Source: an uncultured Succinivibrionaceae bacterium
GTDB lineage: Bacteria > Pseudomonadota > Gammaproteobacteria > Enterobacterales > Succinivibrionaceae
Length of the DNA: 64,000 bases
Direction of reading: 5' to 3'
NCBI GenBank assembly: GCA_944393045.1
Contig: CALXYT010000002.1
Span: forward strand, 1 to 64,000
Translations under genes and position numbers: made by a program
The notes under the pieces: model-generated
Seen by the model: only the letters and a program-made list of their open reading frames with translations
The model's database searches: none
What the model was told of the DNA's origin: nothing
In this document: one piece after another, positions 1 to 10,932 of the stretch
Layout: each line of letters begins with the position of its first letter
Numbering within the stretch: the stretch's first letter is position 1

Positions 1-2
1 AG

Positions 3-131
3 ATTTTAAATTTTTTGAGAATGCCTTATATCCCCATAGCTAAAGCTAAGGGCTTTACGGCTGGGTTTGGTAAAAATAGTACTAGTTCTTATTCTTTAAT
101 TACTGTTACTTATATTCTTACTTTAGTTTAA
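3..131 (+). CDS. C-terminal fragment of a possible gene entering from the left
   Basis: A reading frame is open from the left edge for 42 codons and ends at TAA 129-131. That is a fair length without a stop in such AT-rich DNA. The tail ends in a hydrophobic run (SLITVTYILTLV) that could be a last membrane segment. It would converge on the minus-strand gene ending at 139. No family is recognisable from so little sequence, and it could be chance. Confidence 0.3.
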   Translation: MLNFLRMPYIPIAKAKGFTAGFGKNSTSSYSLITVTYILTLV

Positions 132-138
132 CGTAAGT

Positions 139-1053
139 TTATAACTTCTTAAACACCTCACCTACCAAGGAGCCCTGCCCGCCTTGTTCATGTAAGATTG
201 TAGTAATAGCATTTATCGGTGGCCAGCGATGCTTTGACCACATAGGAGCAATTAAGGAATCATCCATAACTGAGGCACTTACACGTTCAAATAAAATATC
301 TTTTGGGGTATATTGAATGATTTTAGCAGCTATTTGGGCATATTCCTCAAGAGAGAGAACTTTAATTTGACCTTCAGCATATTGCTTTGCCATAAGTGCG
401 CCTTTTACAATATGTAGCTGATGAAGTTTTAAGGCATCAACTCCTTCATTTAACACAAGCTCTAGAGTAGTTAAATTATGCAATAATTCCTCAGACGGAA
501 GCCCTATAATTAAATGGGTGCAAATCTTAAGGTTATAATCATGAAGTCGTTTTACCGCAGTTACATAATCATTAAAAGTATGGTGGCGATTTATAAGCTT
601 AAGCGTTTCATCAAATGCCGTTTGTAACCCAAGCTCCACCCATACCTCATAACCACAAGCTTGAATTTCTGCTAAAAGATCTAAGGCCTCATTACTTAAG
701 CAATCAGGTCTTGTACCAACGCATAGCCCTACAATATCAGCCCCTTTAAGAGCCTCAAGATAAAGACGATTGAGCTCTTTTGCCTCAGCATAAGTACTAG
801 TATACGCCTGAAAATACGCTAAATACTTTAAAGATTTTCCACTACGGTTTAAACTTAATTGCTCAGCGATACTTTTTACGCTGCTACTAGCAGTAAACGA
901 GGTAGCATTACAAAAAGTACATCCACCAAAACCTAAGCTACCATCACGATTTGGACAGGTAAAATTACCAGACAACGATAATTTATGCACACTTTCCCCA
1001 AAGCGCCTTTTTAAATAATCCCCAAAAGTATTTACATAATCAGTTAGCTGCAT
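139..1053 (-). CDS. yhcC: YhcC-family radical SAM protein (TIGR01212 type)
   Basis: This is a 304-residue radical SAM protein of the YhcC family. Its iron-sulfur motif lies at Cys33, Cys45 and Cys48 (FTCPNRDG...GGCTFC), with the long first spacing typical of YhcC rather than the classical CxxxCxxC. Further signatures are YFQAYTSTYA, GLCVGTRPDCL and WVELGLQTAFDETL, all characteristic of this group. The precise reaction of the family is not established to my knowledge. The start is supported by AAGGAT 9 bases upstream of the ATG. In E. coli yhcC lies near gltBD, and here too gltD lies just upstream on the same strand, separated by a terminator. Confidence 0.88.
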   Translation of the reverse strand: MQLTDYVNTFGDYLKRRFGESVHKLSLSGNFTCPNRDGSLGFGGCTFCNATSFTASSSVKSIAEQLSLNRSGKSLKYLAYFQAYTSTYAEAKELNRLYLEALKGADIVGLCVGTRPDCLSNEALDLLAEIQACGYEVWVELGLQTAFDETLKLINRHHTFNDYVTAVKRLHDYNLKICTHLIIGLPSEELLHNLTTLELVLNEGVDALKLHQLHIVKGALMAKQYAEGQIKVLSLEEYAQIAAKIIQYTPKDILFERVSASVMDDSLIAPMWSKHRWPPINAITTILHEQGGQGSLVGEVFKKL

Positions 1054-1173
1054 ACTCTAAATCCTTAGCAAAATCTAACGATAAGTATACCTTATCATGC
1101 GATCTTTAGCAGTAATAACTAACTACTATCCTTTCAGCAAAACAGTAAAAACACTAATATTTTCATTTCACCC

Positions 1174-1213
1174 AAAAAAAAAGTAAGTAAAGAATAAACC
1201 TCTACTTACTTTT
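1174..1213 (-). terminator. Rho-independent terminator after gltBD
   Basis: AAAAGTAAGTA (1179-1189) pairs with TACTTACTTTT (1203-1213). Read on the minus strand, the stem is followed by an uninterrupted T run (complement of 1174-1182). It lies between gltD and yhcC, so the two are probably separate transcripts. Confidence 0.75.
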
Positions 1214-1268
1214 AAAACTTTACAACTATGTTTTACTCCCTTAGTTACCTAAGAGAGCAATGAAAACA

Positions 1269-2768
1269 TTAGCAAATTGGTAATAATGAGCTACCCATTA
1301 AATAAGCATCTACTGCATGAGCACATCTACGACCTTCACTCATAGCTCTAACTACTAAGCTCTGACCAGAACGCATATCACCAGCTGCAAATAGTTTATC
1401 TACACTAGTCTTAAAGGCACAATCAGCTGTTATATCAGGATTTGCCTTAACATTACCACGCATATCTTTTTCAACCCCAAAGCTTGCAAGCACCTTATCA
1501 AGTGGGTGTACAAAGCCTGTTGCAATGAAAACAAAGTCTGCCGGTAATTCAACTTCAGTGCCAGGAATATCTACTGGACGACCTTCCTTGATTTCAATTT
1601 GCATTAACTTAATCTTCTTAACTTCACCATTGTCACCACCGATAAGTTCCTTAGTATTAAGCGCATACAATCTCTCAAGCTTACCAGTTTCACTACCTTC
1701 CTCGTGAGAGGTATAGGTTCTGAACATGATAGGCCAGTTTGGCCAAGTAGTAAGGATATCGATTTCCTCTTCAAGAGGTGGACGAGGGAAAAGTTCAATC
1801 TGAGTAACTGAAGCAGCTCCTTGTCTTGTAGCAGTACCAACGCAGTCAGCGCCTGTATCACCACCACCGATAACAATTACATGTTTACCCTTAGTGTTAA
1901 TAGGGTTCTTACGACCACCATTAACTTCTTTATTCTGACCAATAAGGAACTCTAACGCAAAATGTACATTCTTTAACTCTCTACCAGGAACATTTAAGTC
2001 TCTTGGAGTTTCAGAACCACCACACATTACAACAGCATCATACTTTTGTAATAATTCCTTTGGAGCAATTACCTTAGTAGCATCATTGCAAACGCCATGA
2101 GGTAAGTCCTTAGAATCAGCGATTAAAGTATTAGTTAAGAAGGTAACTCCTTCAGCTTCCATTTGGTCAATTCTTCTATCGATAAGTGACTTTGGAAGCT
2201 TAAAGTCTGGAATACCAAATCTTAATAAACCACCGATATGGCTATTTTTTTCATAAACGGTAACAGTATGACCTGCACGAGCAAGCTGCTGCGCACATGC
2301 AAGACCTGAAGGACCTGAACCTACAACAGCTACACTTTTACCTGTTTTTACCTTAGCAATAACAGGTCTAACAAGACCATGATCCCATGCGCGATCAATA
2401 ATCTTACGTTCAATTGAACGAATACCTACACTCTTACCATTTAAACGGCAGCTACAAGAAGCCTCACATAAAGCCGGGCATACACGACCTGTAAACTCAG
2501 GGAAGTTAGAGGCACTGTGTAAAACCTTAATAGCTTTTTCGTACTCACCTTGATAAACAAGATCATTGAAATCAGGAATTACATTATGAACCGGGCATGA
2601 ATTACTGCAAAATGGTATACCACAATCCATACAACGAGCTGCCTGAATAGAAGCCTCATCATCAGTTAAAGTCGCTGTAAATTCATTATAATTTTTGATA
2701 CGATCTTTAACACTTAAATGGTGTTCTTCAATACGCTCAAACTCTAAAAAACCTGTTGGTTTACCCAT
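1269..2768 (-). CDS. gltD: Glutamate synthase (NADPH) small subunit
   Basis: This 499-residue flavoprotein passes electrons from NAD(P)H to the large GOGAT subunit. The N-terminal domain has cysteine clusters for two [4Fe-4S] centres (CMDCGIPFCSNSCP and CPALCEASC). A FAD-binding fold follows (VVGSGPSGLACAQQLARAG), then an NADPH-binding fold (VIVIGGGDTGADCVG) and the C-terminal FAD motif FATGF...FAAGD. The start has a strong AAGGAGG placed inside the end of gltB, with only one base between the gltB stop and this ATG. The two genes are therefore an operon with likely translational coupling. A terminator follows the gene. Confidence 0.97.
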   Translation of the reverse strand: MGKPTGFLEFERIEEHHLSVKDRIKNYNEFTATLTDDEASIQAARCMDCGIPFCSNSCPVHNVIPDFNDLVYQGEYEKAIKVLHSASNFPEFTGRVCPALCEASCSCRLNGKSVGIRSIERKIIDRAWDHGLVRPVIAKVKTGKSVAVVGSGPSGLACAQQLARAGHTVTVYEKNSHIGGLLRFGIPDFKLPKSLIDRRIDQMEAEGVTFLTNTLIADSKDLPHGVCNDATKVIAPKELLQKYDAVVMCGGSETPRDLNVPGRELKNVHFALEFLIGQNKEVNGGRKNPINTKGKHVIVIGGGDTGADCVGTATRQGAASVTQIELFPRPPLEEEIDILTTWPNWPIMFRTYTSHEEGSETGKLERLYALNTKELIGGDNGEVKKIKLMQIEIKEGRPVDIPGTEVELPADFVFIATGFVHPLDKVLASFGVEKDMRGNVKANPDITADCAFKTSVDKLFAAGDMRSGQSLVVRAMSEGRRCAHAVDAYLMGSSLLPIC

Positions 2769-2769
2769 C

Positions 2770-5700
2770 TTATTGAGCCTCCTTATTTTCAGTCTGTTGT
2801 ACTAATGCTTTACGATATTCGTTAGGGAATACCTTAACAAACTTAGTTCTAGCTACTTCCCAGTTATCTAAAATTTCCTGAGCTCTCTTAGAACCGGTAT
2901 ATTTTGCATGGTTAGCAATATACTGTTTAAGAATATCTTCATCAGCCATACCACAATGACGAGGTTCTACCTTAGACTGCTTATCAGCAGGTAATACTTC
3001 TTCTAAAGTTACAGAAGTTAAATTACACTTACTCTTAAAGTCGCCATCAACGTCATAAACGTAAGCGATACCACCTGACATACCGGCAGCAAAGTTTCTA
3101 CCAGTAACACCAAGTACAATTACCGTACCACCAGTCATGTATTCACAACCGTGGTCACCTACACCTTCAACTACAGCTAAGCAACCTGAGTTACGTACTG
3201 CAAAACGTTCACCTGATACACCACTTAAGTATGCTTGCCCACTAGTAGCACCATATAAACAAGTATTACCACAAATAATGTTTTCGTAGCTATTACCTGT
3301 AAATTCCTTGCTTGGGTAAATAATTAACTTACCACCAGATAAGCTCTTACCTACATAGTCATTAGCTTCACCTGATAAATCAAATGTAATACCACCAGCT
3401 AGGAAGGCACCAAATGACTGACCGGCTGTACCATGTAAATGAACAATGATACTATCATCCTTAAGCCCATGATCACCACACTTCTGAGCTACAAGCCCTG
3501 AAAGCATTGCACCAACTGTACGATTTACATTGATGATATTAGTAGTGATTTCAGTTTTCTTACCTTCTTCTAAGGTTGCCTTAGCCTGAGCAATTAAAGT
3601 ATTATCAAGCGCTTTTTCAAGTTCATGATCCTGATATTCGCAATTGAAAATCTTAGTTTCTTCATCACGTTCTGGCTGATAGAAAATCTTAGAGAAATCA
3701 AGTCCCTTAGCCTTCCAGTGATCAATAGCAGGCTTCTTGTTAAGATATTCAGAGTGACCAATTAAATCATCGAACTTCTTAATACCCATTTGCGCCATAA
3801 TTTCACGAGCTTCTTCAGCAACATAGAAGAAGTATCTAATCACGTGTTCTGGCTTACCGGCAAAACGCTTACGTAATTGCGGGTCTTGAGTTGCCACACC
3901 AACAGGACAAGTATTAAGCTGACACTTTCTCATCATAATACAACCTGAGGCTACTAGCGGAGCTGTTGCGAAACCAAATTCATCAGCACCAAGTAAAGCA
4001 CCAATAATTACATCACGACCAGTCTTAATTTGACCATCAACCTGTACACGTACTCTACCACGTAAGCGGTTTAGTACTAAGGTTTGCTGAGTTTCAGCTA
4101 AACCTAATTCCCATGCAGAACCTGCATGCTTAATTGATGATTGAGGAGAAGCACCAGTACCACCATCGTGACCTGCAATTACAATGTGATCAGCCTTAGC
4201 CTTTGCCACACCTGCTGCCACAGTACCAACACCAGCCTCAGACACAAGCTTAACTGAAATTGAAGCCTTTTGATTTACATTCTTTAAATCATGAATGAGC
4301 TGTGCTAAATCTTCAATTGAGTAAATATCGTGATGTGGTGGAGGAGAAATAAGCCCCACACCTGGCACTGAATGACGGAGGAAGCCGATATATTCAGATA
4401 CCTTATGACCTGGTAACTGACCACCTTCACCTGGTTTTGCACCTTGCGCCATCTTAATCTGAATCTGATCAGCATTTACGCAGTATTCAGCAGTTACACC
4501 AAATCTACCAGAAGCTACCTGCTTAATAGCAGAACGTAAACTGTCACCTGGTTCAAGTTCAATATCACGTGCAATACGGCTCTTACCGATAATTTCAGAA
4601 AGTAGAGTTTTCTTGGTTACTGGAGCAAAACGGTTAGCATCTTCACCACCTTCACCGGTGTTAGACTTACCACCTATTCTATTCATCGCAATAGCAAGAT
4701 TTGTATGAGCTTCAGTAGAAATAGAACCTAAAGACATCGCACCAGTTGCAAAACGCTTAACAATTTCTTTTGCCGGTTCCACCTCATCGATACTAACAGG
4801 CTTCAGACCTGTGTTAATATCAAATAAACCACGTAATGTTAAGTGACGCTTTGACTGATTGTTGATAATCTCAGCATACTTCTTATAGATATTACCATCG
4901 CCCTTACGTACAGCATGCTGTAAATCGCTAATAGCCTCTGGTGTCCACATATGGTCTTCACCACGAACACGGTAGTTATATTCACCACCAGCATCAAGCA
5001 TGTCAGCAAGAAGCGGATCGTTACTAAATGCTCTATTATGAAGGTTAATAGCTTCTTGTGCTACTTCAAATAGACCTATACCTTCAACGCTAGTAGAGGT
5101 ATTAGTAAAGTACTGATCAACAAATTCCTTAGTTAAACCTAAAGCTTCAAATACCTGAGCACCAGTATAAGACATATAGGTAGAAATACCCATCTTAGAC
5201 ATGGTCTTACAAATACCCTTCCCAATTGCCTTAACGTAATGCTTGATATATTCTTCTTCATCAGCCTTATCTTCCTTAGCAAGATCTCTTAAAGTTTCAA
5301 TTGCTAAGTATGGATGAATAGCCTCGGCACCGTAACCTGCTAATAAGCAGAAGTGGTGAACTTCACGAGCAGAACCTGTTTCAACTACTAAACCTGTGCT
5401 GGTACGAAGACCTGCATTTACTAATCTTAAATGTACAGTTGATGTTGCAAGTAATGCTGGAATTGCAACCATTTCCTCAGAAACCTTACGATCGGAAATA
5501 ATAAGGATATTAGCCCCAGCTTTAACTGCATCTTCTGCTTCACATGCTAAAGAAGCTAAGCGAGCTTCAATACCTTCCTTACCCCATGATAATGGATAAG
5601 TAATATCTAATTCATGTGAACGGAACTTATGATTAGTATATTTTTCAATATTTCTAATTTGTTCCATTTGCAATTCGCTTAATATTGGCTGTTCAACCTC

Positions 5701-7404
5701 TAAACGAATTGGTGGGTTAATGTCAGTTGAATTAAGAAGGTTTGGTCTAGGTCCAATAAATGATACTAAAGACATTACCATTTCTTCACGAATTGGGTCG
5801 ATTGGAGGGTTAGTAACCTGCGCAAAGCCCTGACGGAAGTAATCGTATAAGGTCTTGTCCTTCTTAGACATTACTGTTAATGATGCATCATTACCCATTG
5901 AAGCAGTCGGTTCTTGACCAAGCTTTGCCATAGGGAGCATCATACGCTTAATATCTTCTTGGGTATAACCAAATAATTCTTGTAATTTAATTAAAGATGC
6001 CTGGTGTTCAACTGGTTTAACAGTACCTGATAACTCAGTTAAATCATCGATTTTAATACGAATCTTATTGATCCATTCAGAATATGGCTTAGCAGTAGCT
6101 AAAGCATTCTTAATTTCGGCATCATCAATGATTCTGCCTTGTTCCATATCGATAAGGAACATCTTACCAGGCTGTAAACGCCACTTCTTAAGAATACGAG
6201 AATCCTCGATTGGAAGAACACCTGATTCTGAAGCCATAACTACTAAATCGTCCTTAGTTACTAAGTAACGAGCTGGACGTAGACCGTTACGGTCTAGTGT
6301 TGCACCAATCTGACGACCATCGGTAAATGCAACAGCTGCAGGACCATCCCATGGTTCCATCATAGCTGCATGATATTCATAGAATGCATGACGCTTTGGA
6401 TCGATAGTTGAGTGTTTTTCCCAAGCTTCAGGAATCATCATCATTACTGCATGAGCTAATGAATAACCACTCATGGTTAATAATTCAAGTGCATTATCAA
6501 ATGACGCTGAATCTGACTGACCTGGATAAATTAATGGCCATACTTTTTCAAGATCATCACCTAACACTGGTGAATGTACGCATTTTTCACGTGCACGCAT
6601 CCAGTTTACGTTACCTCTAACGGTATTAATTTCGCCGTTATGAGCAATCATTCTAAATGGATGAGCCAATGACCATGAAGGGAAGGTATTAGTAGAAAAA
6701 CGCTGGTGCACCATTGATAGTGCTGAAACGCAACGAGTATCTGCTAAATCACGGTAATATTCCCCTACTTGACCTGCTAAAAGCTGTCCTTTATATACGA
6801 TAGTACGAGCAGAGAATGATGGAATATAGAACTCACCACAGTGTCTTAGATTTAAATCTTTAATTGCCTTAGAACTACGCTTACGAATAATATAAAGCTT
6901 TCGTTCAAGAGCATCTGTTACTAAAACATCTTTACCACGTCCAACAAAGATCTGACGTATTACAGGTTCAGTCTGTTTAACAGTTTCGCTCATTGGGCAA
7001 TCTTTATTAACTGGCACATCTCTCCAGCCAAGAACGATCTGACCTTCTGCACGAACAGCACGTTCAATTTCTTCCTCACAAGCCTTTCTAGAAGCTGCTT
7101 CTTGAGGTAAGAAAATCATACCAACACCATATTCTCCAGCAGCAGGTAATTCAACACCTTGCTGAATCATATCGTCACGGTATAACTGATCAGGTATCTG
7201 AATAAGAATACCAGCACCGTCACCTTGCAACGGGTCCGCCCCAACTGCACCACGGTGATTAATATTTTTAAGGATTAACAACCCTTGCTCAACGATGCTA
7301 TGGCTCTTTACGCCCTTCATATGAGCAACGAAGCCGACGCCACATGCGTCATGCTCATTAGCTGGATCGTAAAGACCTTGGCGCTTCGGTAATGCTGAAT
7401 CCAT
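2770..7404 (-). CDS. gltB: Glutamate synthase large subunit
   Basis: This makes glutamate from glutamine and 2-oxoglutarate. With the start at 7404 the protein has 1544 residues. The N-terminal nucleophile is Cys21 ([12 protein letters not shown]), exposed after propeptide removal. The central FMN/[3Fe-4S] domain contains [15 protein letters not shown], and the C-terminal part has the Gly-rich beta-helix ([21 protein letters not shown]). A start at 7449 adds 15 residues but has no ribosome site, whereas ATG 7404 has AGAGGA 8-10 bases upstream. That gives a 20-residue propeptide. The sequence around the nucleophile (CGVGF) resembles the alpha-proteobacterial form more than the CGFGL of E. coli. 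It is the first gene of gltBD. Confidence 0.96.
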   Translation of the reverse strand: MDSALPKRQGLYDPANEHDACGVGFVAHMKGVKSHSIVEQGLLILKNINHRGAVGADPLQGDGAGILIQIPDQLYRDDMIQQGVELPAAGEYGVGMIFLPQEAASRKACEEEIERAVRAEGQIVLGWRDVPVNKDCPMSETVKQTEPVIRQIFVGRGKDVLVTDALERKLYIIRKRSSKAIKDLNLRHCGEFYIPSFSARTIVYKGQLLAGQVGEYYRDLADTRCVSALSMVHQRFSTNTFPSWSLAHPFRMIAHNGEINTVRGNVNWMRAREKCVHSPVLGDDLEKVWPLIYPGQSDSASFDNALELLTMSGYSLAHAVMMMIPEAWEKHSTIDPKRHAFYEYHAAMMEPWDGPAAVAFTDGRQIGATLDRNGLRPARYLVTKDDLVVMASESGVLPIEDSRILKKWRLQPGKMFLIDMEQGRIIDDAEIKNALATAKPYSEWINKIRIKIDDLTELSGTVKPVEHQASLIKLQELFGYTQEDIKRMMLPMAKLGQEPTASMGNDASLTVMSKKDKTLYDYFRQGFAQVTNPPIDPIREEMVMSLVSFIGPRPNLLNSTDINPPIRLEVEQPILSELQMEQIRNIEKYTNHKFRSHELDITYPLSWGKEGIEARLASLACEAEDAVKAGANILIISDRKVSEEMVAIPALLATSTVHLRLVNAGLRTSTGLVVETGSAREVHHFCLLAGYGAEAIHPYLAIETLRDLAKEDKADEEEYIKHYVKAIGKGICKTMSKMGISTYMSYTGAQVFEALGLTKEFVDQYFTNTSTSVEGIGLFEVAQEAINLHNRAFSNDPLLADMLDAGGEYNYRVRGEDHMWTPEAISDLQHAVRKGDGNIYKKYAEIINNQSKRHLTLRGLFDINTGLKPVSIDEVEPAKEIVKRFATGAMSLGSISTEAHTNLAIAMNRIGGKSNTGEGGEDANRFAPVTKKTLLSEIIGKSRIARDIELEPGDSLRSAIKQVASGRFGVTAEYCVNADQIQIKMAQGAKPGEGGQLPGHKVSEYIGFLRHSVPGVGLISPPPHHDIYSIEDLAQLIHDLKNVNQKASISVKLVSEAGVGTVAAGVAKAKADHIVIAGHDGGTGASPQSSIKHAGSAWELGLAETQQTLVLNRLRGRVRVQVDGQIKTGRDVIIGALLGADEFGFATAPLVASGCIMMRKCQLNTCPVGVATQDPQLRKRFAGKPEHVIRYFFYVAEEAREIMAQMGIKKFDDLIGHSEYLNKKPAIDHWKAKGLDFSKIFYQPERDEETKIFNCEYQDHELEKALDNTLIAQAKATLEEGKKTEITTNIINVNRTVGAMLSGLVAQKCGDHGLKDDSIIVHLHGTAGQSFGAFLAGGITFDLSGEANDYVGKSLSGGKLIIYPSKEFTGNSYENIICGNTCLYGATSGQAYLSGVSGERFAVRNSGCLAVVEGVGDHGCEYMTGGTVIVLGVTGRNFAAGMSGGIAYVYDVDGDFKSKCNLTSVTLEEVLPADKQSKVEPRHCGMADEDILKQYIANHAKYTGSKRAQEILDNWEVARTKFVKVFPNEYRKALVQQTENKEAQ

Positions 7405-8129
7405 CACATTCCATTCCTCTTCATATAAATTAGGAAAACAAACTTTCAATTTGTTTGGTACTTAAAAATATTAGAATCTATTTATCTAATAAAAAATAAA
7501 AACAACTTATTTTACACCAATAATACGTTATTTAAATCACATTTTAGCAAAAAAGAAGTGAATTTTTTATTTTTTATTGTTTAAGTATTTTTTGCATATT
7601 TATATAGTTTTGCCAAAGTTTTAAAAATCAGCATAAATAAACTGTTATTACAAAACTAAAAGTTTATTTAACTATATATCTGCAATTTTTAGGTAAAAAA
7701 TCTTTTTATCTAAAATTTGCTATATTTTATAAAAAAACATGTAATACTAAAAGTTACATAATTATGCATTTTTAATGCTTAATTATTCAATACTTGCACC
7801 AAACAAGTTAAATTCCGCACACTTATTTAACATTCAATAAAGAATTGCACCAAAACAAACTTAAGAAATTTTCTTTGCACTATTTTAGAGCAAATTCTTA
7901 TCAATAAAGTGCTAAATTTTTTCGTTCTTGAACATTAAGCAAATTTTATTCCATTTTTCTTTTTTTTGCTTTTTGGCAAACTGTTATTAAATTCTGGCAT
8001 TAAGTCTTAAAGATTCATCAATTCTCCCTAAATAAAATTATATACATATCAAGTTATCTTAAGTTTTCTTATGCTAGAATACCCAAATGATTAACTAGTA
8101 ATATATCTTAAACCAAATAAGGACTAAAT
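7405..8129. other. Long AT-rich intergenic control region between gltB and mtnN
   Basis: About 725 bases separate these divergent genes. No open frame is convincing on either strand. Three TGCAC-type elements lie at 7795-7803, 7846-7855 and 7876-7892. The last (TGCAC-N7-GAGCA) resembles the 17-bp NtrC operator of enteric bacteria, which would suit glutamate synthase control. Homopolymeric A and T runs dominate the rest. mtnN has a good ribosome site (AAGGA, 8 bases before its ATG). Confidence 0.4.
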
Positions 8130-8825
8130 ATGCGTTATGGTATTATCGGAGCTATGCCCGAAGAAGTAGAATCATTAAAGAAATTTATGACTGATGTTAC
8201 TGTAGAAAACATTGCGGGCAAAGAATATATTATCGGCCTACTAAATGGCTTTAATATAGTAGTTACCATAAGTGGCATTGGTAAAGTAGCAGCAGCTATG
8301 ACTGCTAATACCTTAATTTTACGTTATAACTGTGATTATATTATCAATATCGGTATTGCAGGAGGGCTGCAAGATATTAATACCCTTGATATTGTGCTCT
8401 CAACTGAAGCAATTGAGCACGATGTTGATGTTACTGCTTTTGGGTATGAACTCGGTCAAGTACCATCTTGTCCTACAAGCTTTGTCGCCGATGAAAAATT
8501 ACTTGAAAAAGCTTATAACTGCGCCCTTGAGGTTAGTAAGAAATATAACTTTAATGTCCTTAAGGGGGTTATTGTTACAGGCGATCAATTTATTGCGGGT
8601 AAAGAACGCCGTGAATTTCTTGATAAACATTTTCCGCAAGCGTTAGCAACTGAAATGGAAGGTGGTGCTATTGCGCAAGTTTGTCATACCTTTAAAACAC
8701 CATTTTTAATAATTAGAACTATTTCTGATAATGCAAACCTCAAAGCACCACTAACTTTTGATGAAATGTTGCCTTTAGCAACCAGAAATAGCCAAGAAAT
8801 TATCTTAAAATTTTTTACTCGCTAA
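8130..8825 (+). CDS. mtnN: 5'-methylthioadenosine/S-adenosylhomocysteine nucleosidase
   Basis: This cytoplasmic nucleosidase cleaves the adenine from methylthioadenosine and S-adenosylhomocysteine. It recycles the by-products of SAM-dependent methylation, polyamine synthesis and radical SAM enzymes. The 231 residues match the E. coli family length (232). Glu12 (GAMPEEV), the Glu of TEMEGGAIAQVCH and the Asp of RTISDNAN correspond to catalytic Glu12, Glu174 and Asp197 of E. coli. VTAFGYELGQ is also conserved. The gene leads a probable operon with cbiB and btuF, the same neighbourhood as in Vibrio; in E. coli mtnN is followed directly by btuF. Confidence 0.97.
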   Translation: MRYGIIGAMPEEVESLKKFMTDVTVENIAGKEYIIGLLNGFNIVVTISGIGKVAAAMTANTLILRYNCDYIINIGIAGGLQDINTLDIVLSTEAIEHDVDVTAFGYELGQVPSCPTSFVADEKLLEKAYNCALEVSKKYNFNVLKGVIVTGDQFIAGKERREFLDKHFPQALATEMEGGAIAQVCHTFKTPFLIIRTISDNANLKAPLTFDEMLPLATRNSQEIILKFFTR

Positions 8826-8830
8826 TGCGT

Positions 8831-8862
8831 TAAGCTGGCATAATTTACTTTATGCTAGCTTA
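8831..8862 (+). terminator. Intergenic hairpin, possible attenuator after mtnN
   Basis: TAAGCTGGCATA (8831-8842) pairs with TATGCTAGCTTA (8851-8862) with one mismatch. There is no good T run behind it, so it may be an mRNA processing or partial termination structure inside the mtnN-cbiB operon rather than a full terminator. Confidence 0.35.
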
Positions 8863-8886
8863 CTGTTCTTTTACTAGAGCTTATTG

Positions 8887-9867
8887 ATGTCTTTTTATGA
8901 AATAATCCACCTGCCAACAATCTATATTTTATTATGTGGTCTTGGGGTGGCGATTTTTGAGTGGTTTATTCCCTATCCTTATTTTATAAGACCAAGATTA
9001 CTCCTCTCCCCTTTTGCTTATTTAGGCTCTAAAGTTAATAAGCCTACTAACGATGATCAAAAAAATTACTTTGCAGGTATTATGCTCCCTACCATTATTA
9101 TTGTACCTGCACTAATTCTTTATGTCGCAACAAGTGTGCTAGTTGGTGAAGAAGCAGAAAAATACCTTGCTCTTCTTACGCTTCTACTAATCCTTGAATC
9201 TAGACCTTATCGCACCTTAGGTAAAATAATAACCAAAGAGTTAAAAGCCAATAATATCCAAGGCGCTAAAGAACTCTTACAAAAATTTATTTTGCGTGAT
9301 ACCTCTAAGCTTTCATGTTTAGGACTAACTAAAGCTACTATTGAGTTTATTGTACTGCGATTATTTAATAGCTTTTATGTGCCATTATTTTATTTTTTAC
9401 TATTTGGCATAGAAACAGCGCTAAGTGTTAAGCTTTTAGTCCTACTGTCGCAAGCTTTAAATAGCAAGCTACCGTCTAATGCCATATTCGGTATGTTTAC
9501 TAAAAAGCTAGTAAACATTTTTTATATTTTGCCTGCTATTTCATTAGTGCCGATTTTAGCAATCACCCCATATAAAGCCTCAAAAGCGAGTCTTAGCCAT
9601 AGCCTTGAAATTTATAATAACCAATGGCCAAATAAAGTATCAGGCATTTTACTTGCCTATGTTGCAGGAATGCTAAATTTTAAAGTTGGAGGTCCTAGAT
9701 ATTATAGCGACATTATTTATCGCTTCCCGCAAATAGGTGGATTTAAGGAACCAGAGATTACTGATATAAAAAGAGCAACAAGGCTTACAAGTTTTGCCAT
9801 AATATTCACAACTTTAGCCGTAGTTCTTATTAAAAGCGCCATCTATTACTACTATATTCTTAGCTAA
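8887..9867 (+). CDS. cbiB: CobD/CbiB-family membrane protein (adenosylcobinamide-phosphate synthase-like)
   Basis: This is a 326-residue integral membrane protein of the CobD/CbiB family, which joins the aminopropanol arm to adenosylcobyric acid during cobalamin synthesis. Visible family features are the N-terminal membrane segment, the SRPYRTLG-like loop, and NNQWPNKVSGILLAY followed by NFKVGGPRYY. The last resembles the NSGWPE...GGP region of CbiB. An upstream TTG (8884) is possible, but ATG 8887 is the natural start. It sits between mtnN and btuF, as in Vibrio, away from any other corrin synthesis gene. Its role may therefore be salvage, or a reaction specific to this subfamily. The key residues are divergent, so the enzymatic call is less sure than the family call. 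Confidence 0.75.
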   Translation: MSFYEIIHLPTIYILLCGLGVAIFEWFIPYPYFIRPRLLLSPFAYLGSKVNKPTNDDQKNYFAGIMLPTIIIVPALILYVATSVLVGEEAEKYLALLTLLLILESRPYRTLGKIITKELKANNIQGAKELLQKFILRDTSKLSCLGLTKATIEFIVLRLFNSFYVPLFYFLLFGIETALSVKLLVLLSQALNSKLPSNAIFGMFTKKLVNIFYILPAISLVPILAITPYKASKASLSHSLEIYNNQWPNKVSGILLAYVAGMLNFKVGGPRYYSDIIYRFPQIGGFKEPEITDIKRATRLTSFAIIFTTLAVVLIKSAIYYYYILS

Positions 9868-9925
9868 TTGAGGTCATAAAGCAGCACTTACTTAAATATA
9901 CCTTCTTTAAAGGATAAAACATTTT

Positions 9926-10855
9926 ATGATAAATTATTTTTTCCCAAAAAAAACACCTCTTTTTTTAGCTCTACTTCTTTTTGTCATTTATGCCTTTTTA
10001 AATAATGTAGTTTTGGCTAAAGCCCCCTCCTACTCTGTTAAGAGCGCTTTTAATAACCTTACTAAAAGTGAGCAGGAAGAATATGCTCATAAAAAACTTT
10101 TTTTAAGTAAGCTAAGTAAAAGCACCCCAAAACTACGCATAGTCTCAATATCACCTGAAATTACCGAACTAATTAAAGAACTTAATGCTCAAGATTTACT
10201 AGTTGGGGTTGATATTAATAGTAATCTACCTAGTAAGTATAACACTCTTCCAAAAATTGCCGACTTTTATCATATCTATCAGGAAAAAGTCTTGGCCTTG
10301 CAGCCTCATCTTATAATAGGCACTAAAAACTATAATATGCTTGCCTTAAAAAAGCTAAGTATTAAGAAGGATAAACTACTACTTCTTAACTTTAACTCCA
10401 TAAATGACCTTTATTTATCGCTTGACCTTCTAGGAACCTTATTAGGAGAAAAAGCAAACTTAGCAGATAAAACAAAGCAAATATCCACTACCATAGAACA
10501 CGAAAAAGCTCTTAATAAAGCATCTTTAAAAAATAAATCAATTGTCATTGCTATTTGGCCCAAACCAATTACAGTAATTGGTAAAAACTCCATTATTAAT
10601 GAACTTTTAAGTATTTGCCAAGCTCACAATCCTTATAGCGATTATCCAGTACCTTTTGTAAGTCAGTCCATAGAAGCGCTACATACCAAAAAAATTGACT
10701 TACTCTTAAACGCCTCGGACCATGAGATAAACATACCTAATATTACAACTTATAAGTTACCTAAGGATATTTCTGATATAATTAATAAGGTAAGCACTAA
10801 AACTATCATTTATGGTCTACCTAAACTTTGCGAGATAATAAGAACAAATTCCTAA
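9926..10855 (+). CDS. btuF: Periplasmic vitamin B12-binding protein, BtuF-like
   Basis: This 309-residue exported protein has an N-terminal hydrophobic signal (about residues 10-31, LFLALLLFVIYAFLNN). A class III periplasmic-binding fold starts at RIVSISPEITELIKEL and continues with LLVGVDINS, LPKIADFY and LQPHLIIGTKN, the typical BtuF/FhuD-like first lobe. It would deliver corrinoids to a BtuCD transporter, which is not in this window. It follows cbiB and mtnN on the same strand, and AAGGAT precedes the ATG. About 40 residues between the signal and the first conserved strand are unusual for BtuF. Another siderophore or corrinoid ligand cannot be excluded. Confidence 0.8.
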   Translation: MINYFFPKKTPLFLALLLFVIYAFLNNVVLAKAPSYSVKSAFNNLTKSEQEEYAHKKLFLSKLSKSTPKLRIVSISPEITELIKELNAQDLLVGVDINSNLPSKYNTLPKIADFYHIYQEKVLALQPHLIIGTKNYNMLALKKLSIKKDKLLLLNFNSINDLYLSLDLLGTLLGEKANLADKTKQISTTIEHEKALNKASLKNKSIVIAIWPKPITVIGKNSIINELLSICQAHNPYSDYPVPFVSQSIEALHTKKIDLLLNASDHEINIPNITTYKLPKDISDIINKVSTKTIIYGLPKLCEIIRTNS

Positions 10856-10932
10856 AAAAGATAAGCCTAAATGTATAGCTTAAGGAGTGCTTTCTTTTTA
10901 CAATTATTCTACTTACTAACATGGAAGAGATT

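Noticed and set aside
1525-1876. Short open frames inside gltD and gltB on both strands
   Set aside because: They overlap strongly conserved coding sequence, have no ribosome sites and show no recognisable features.
7405-7449. Longer GltB starting at 7449
   Set aside because: No ribosome site precedes it, whereas ATG 7404 has AGAGGA; however the longer propeptide (35 residues) would not be impossible.
9868-9925. Possible cobalamin riboswitch before btuF
   Set aside because: The gap is too short and no B12-box-like sequence is visible; the mtnN upstream region shows none either.
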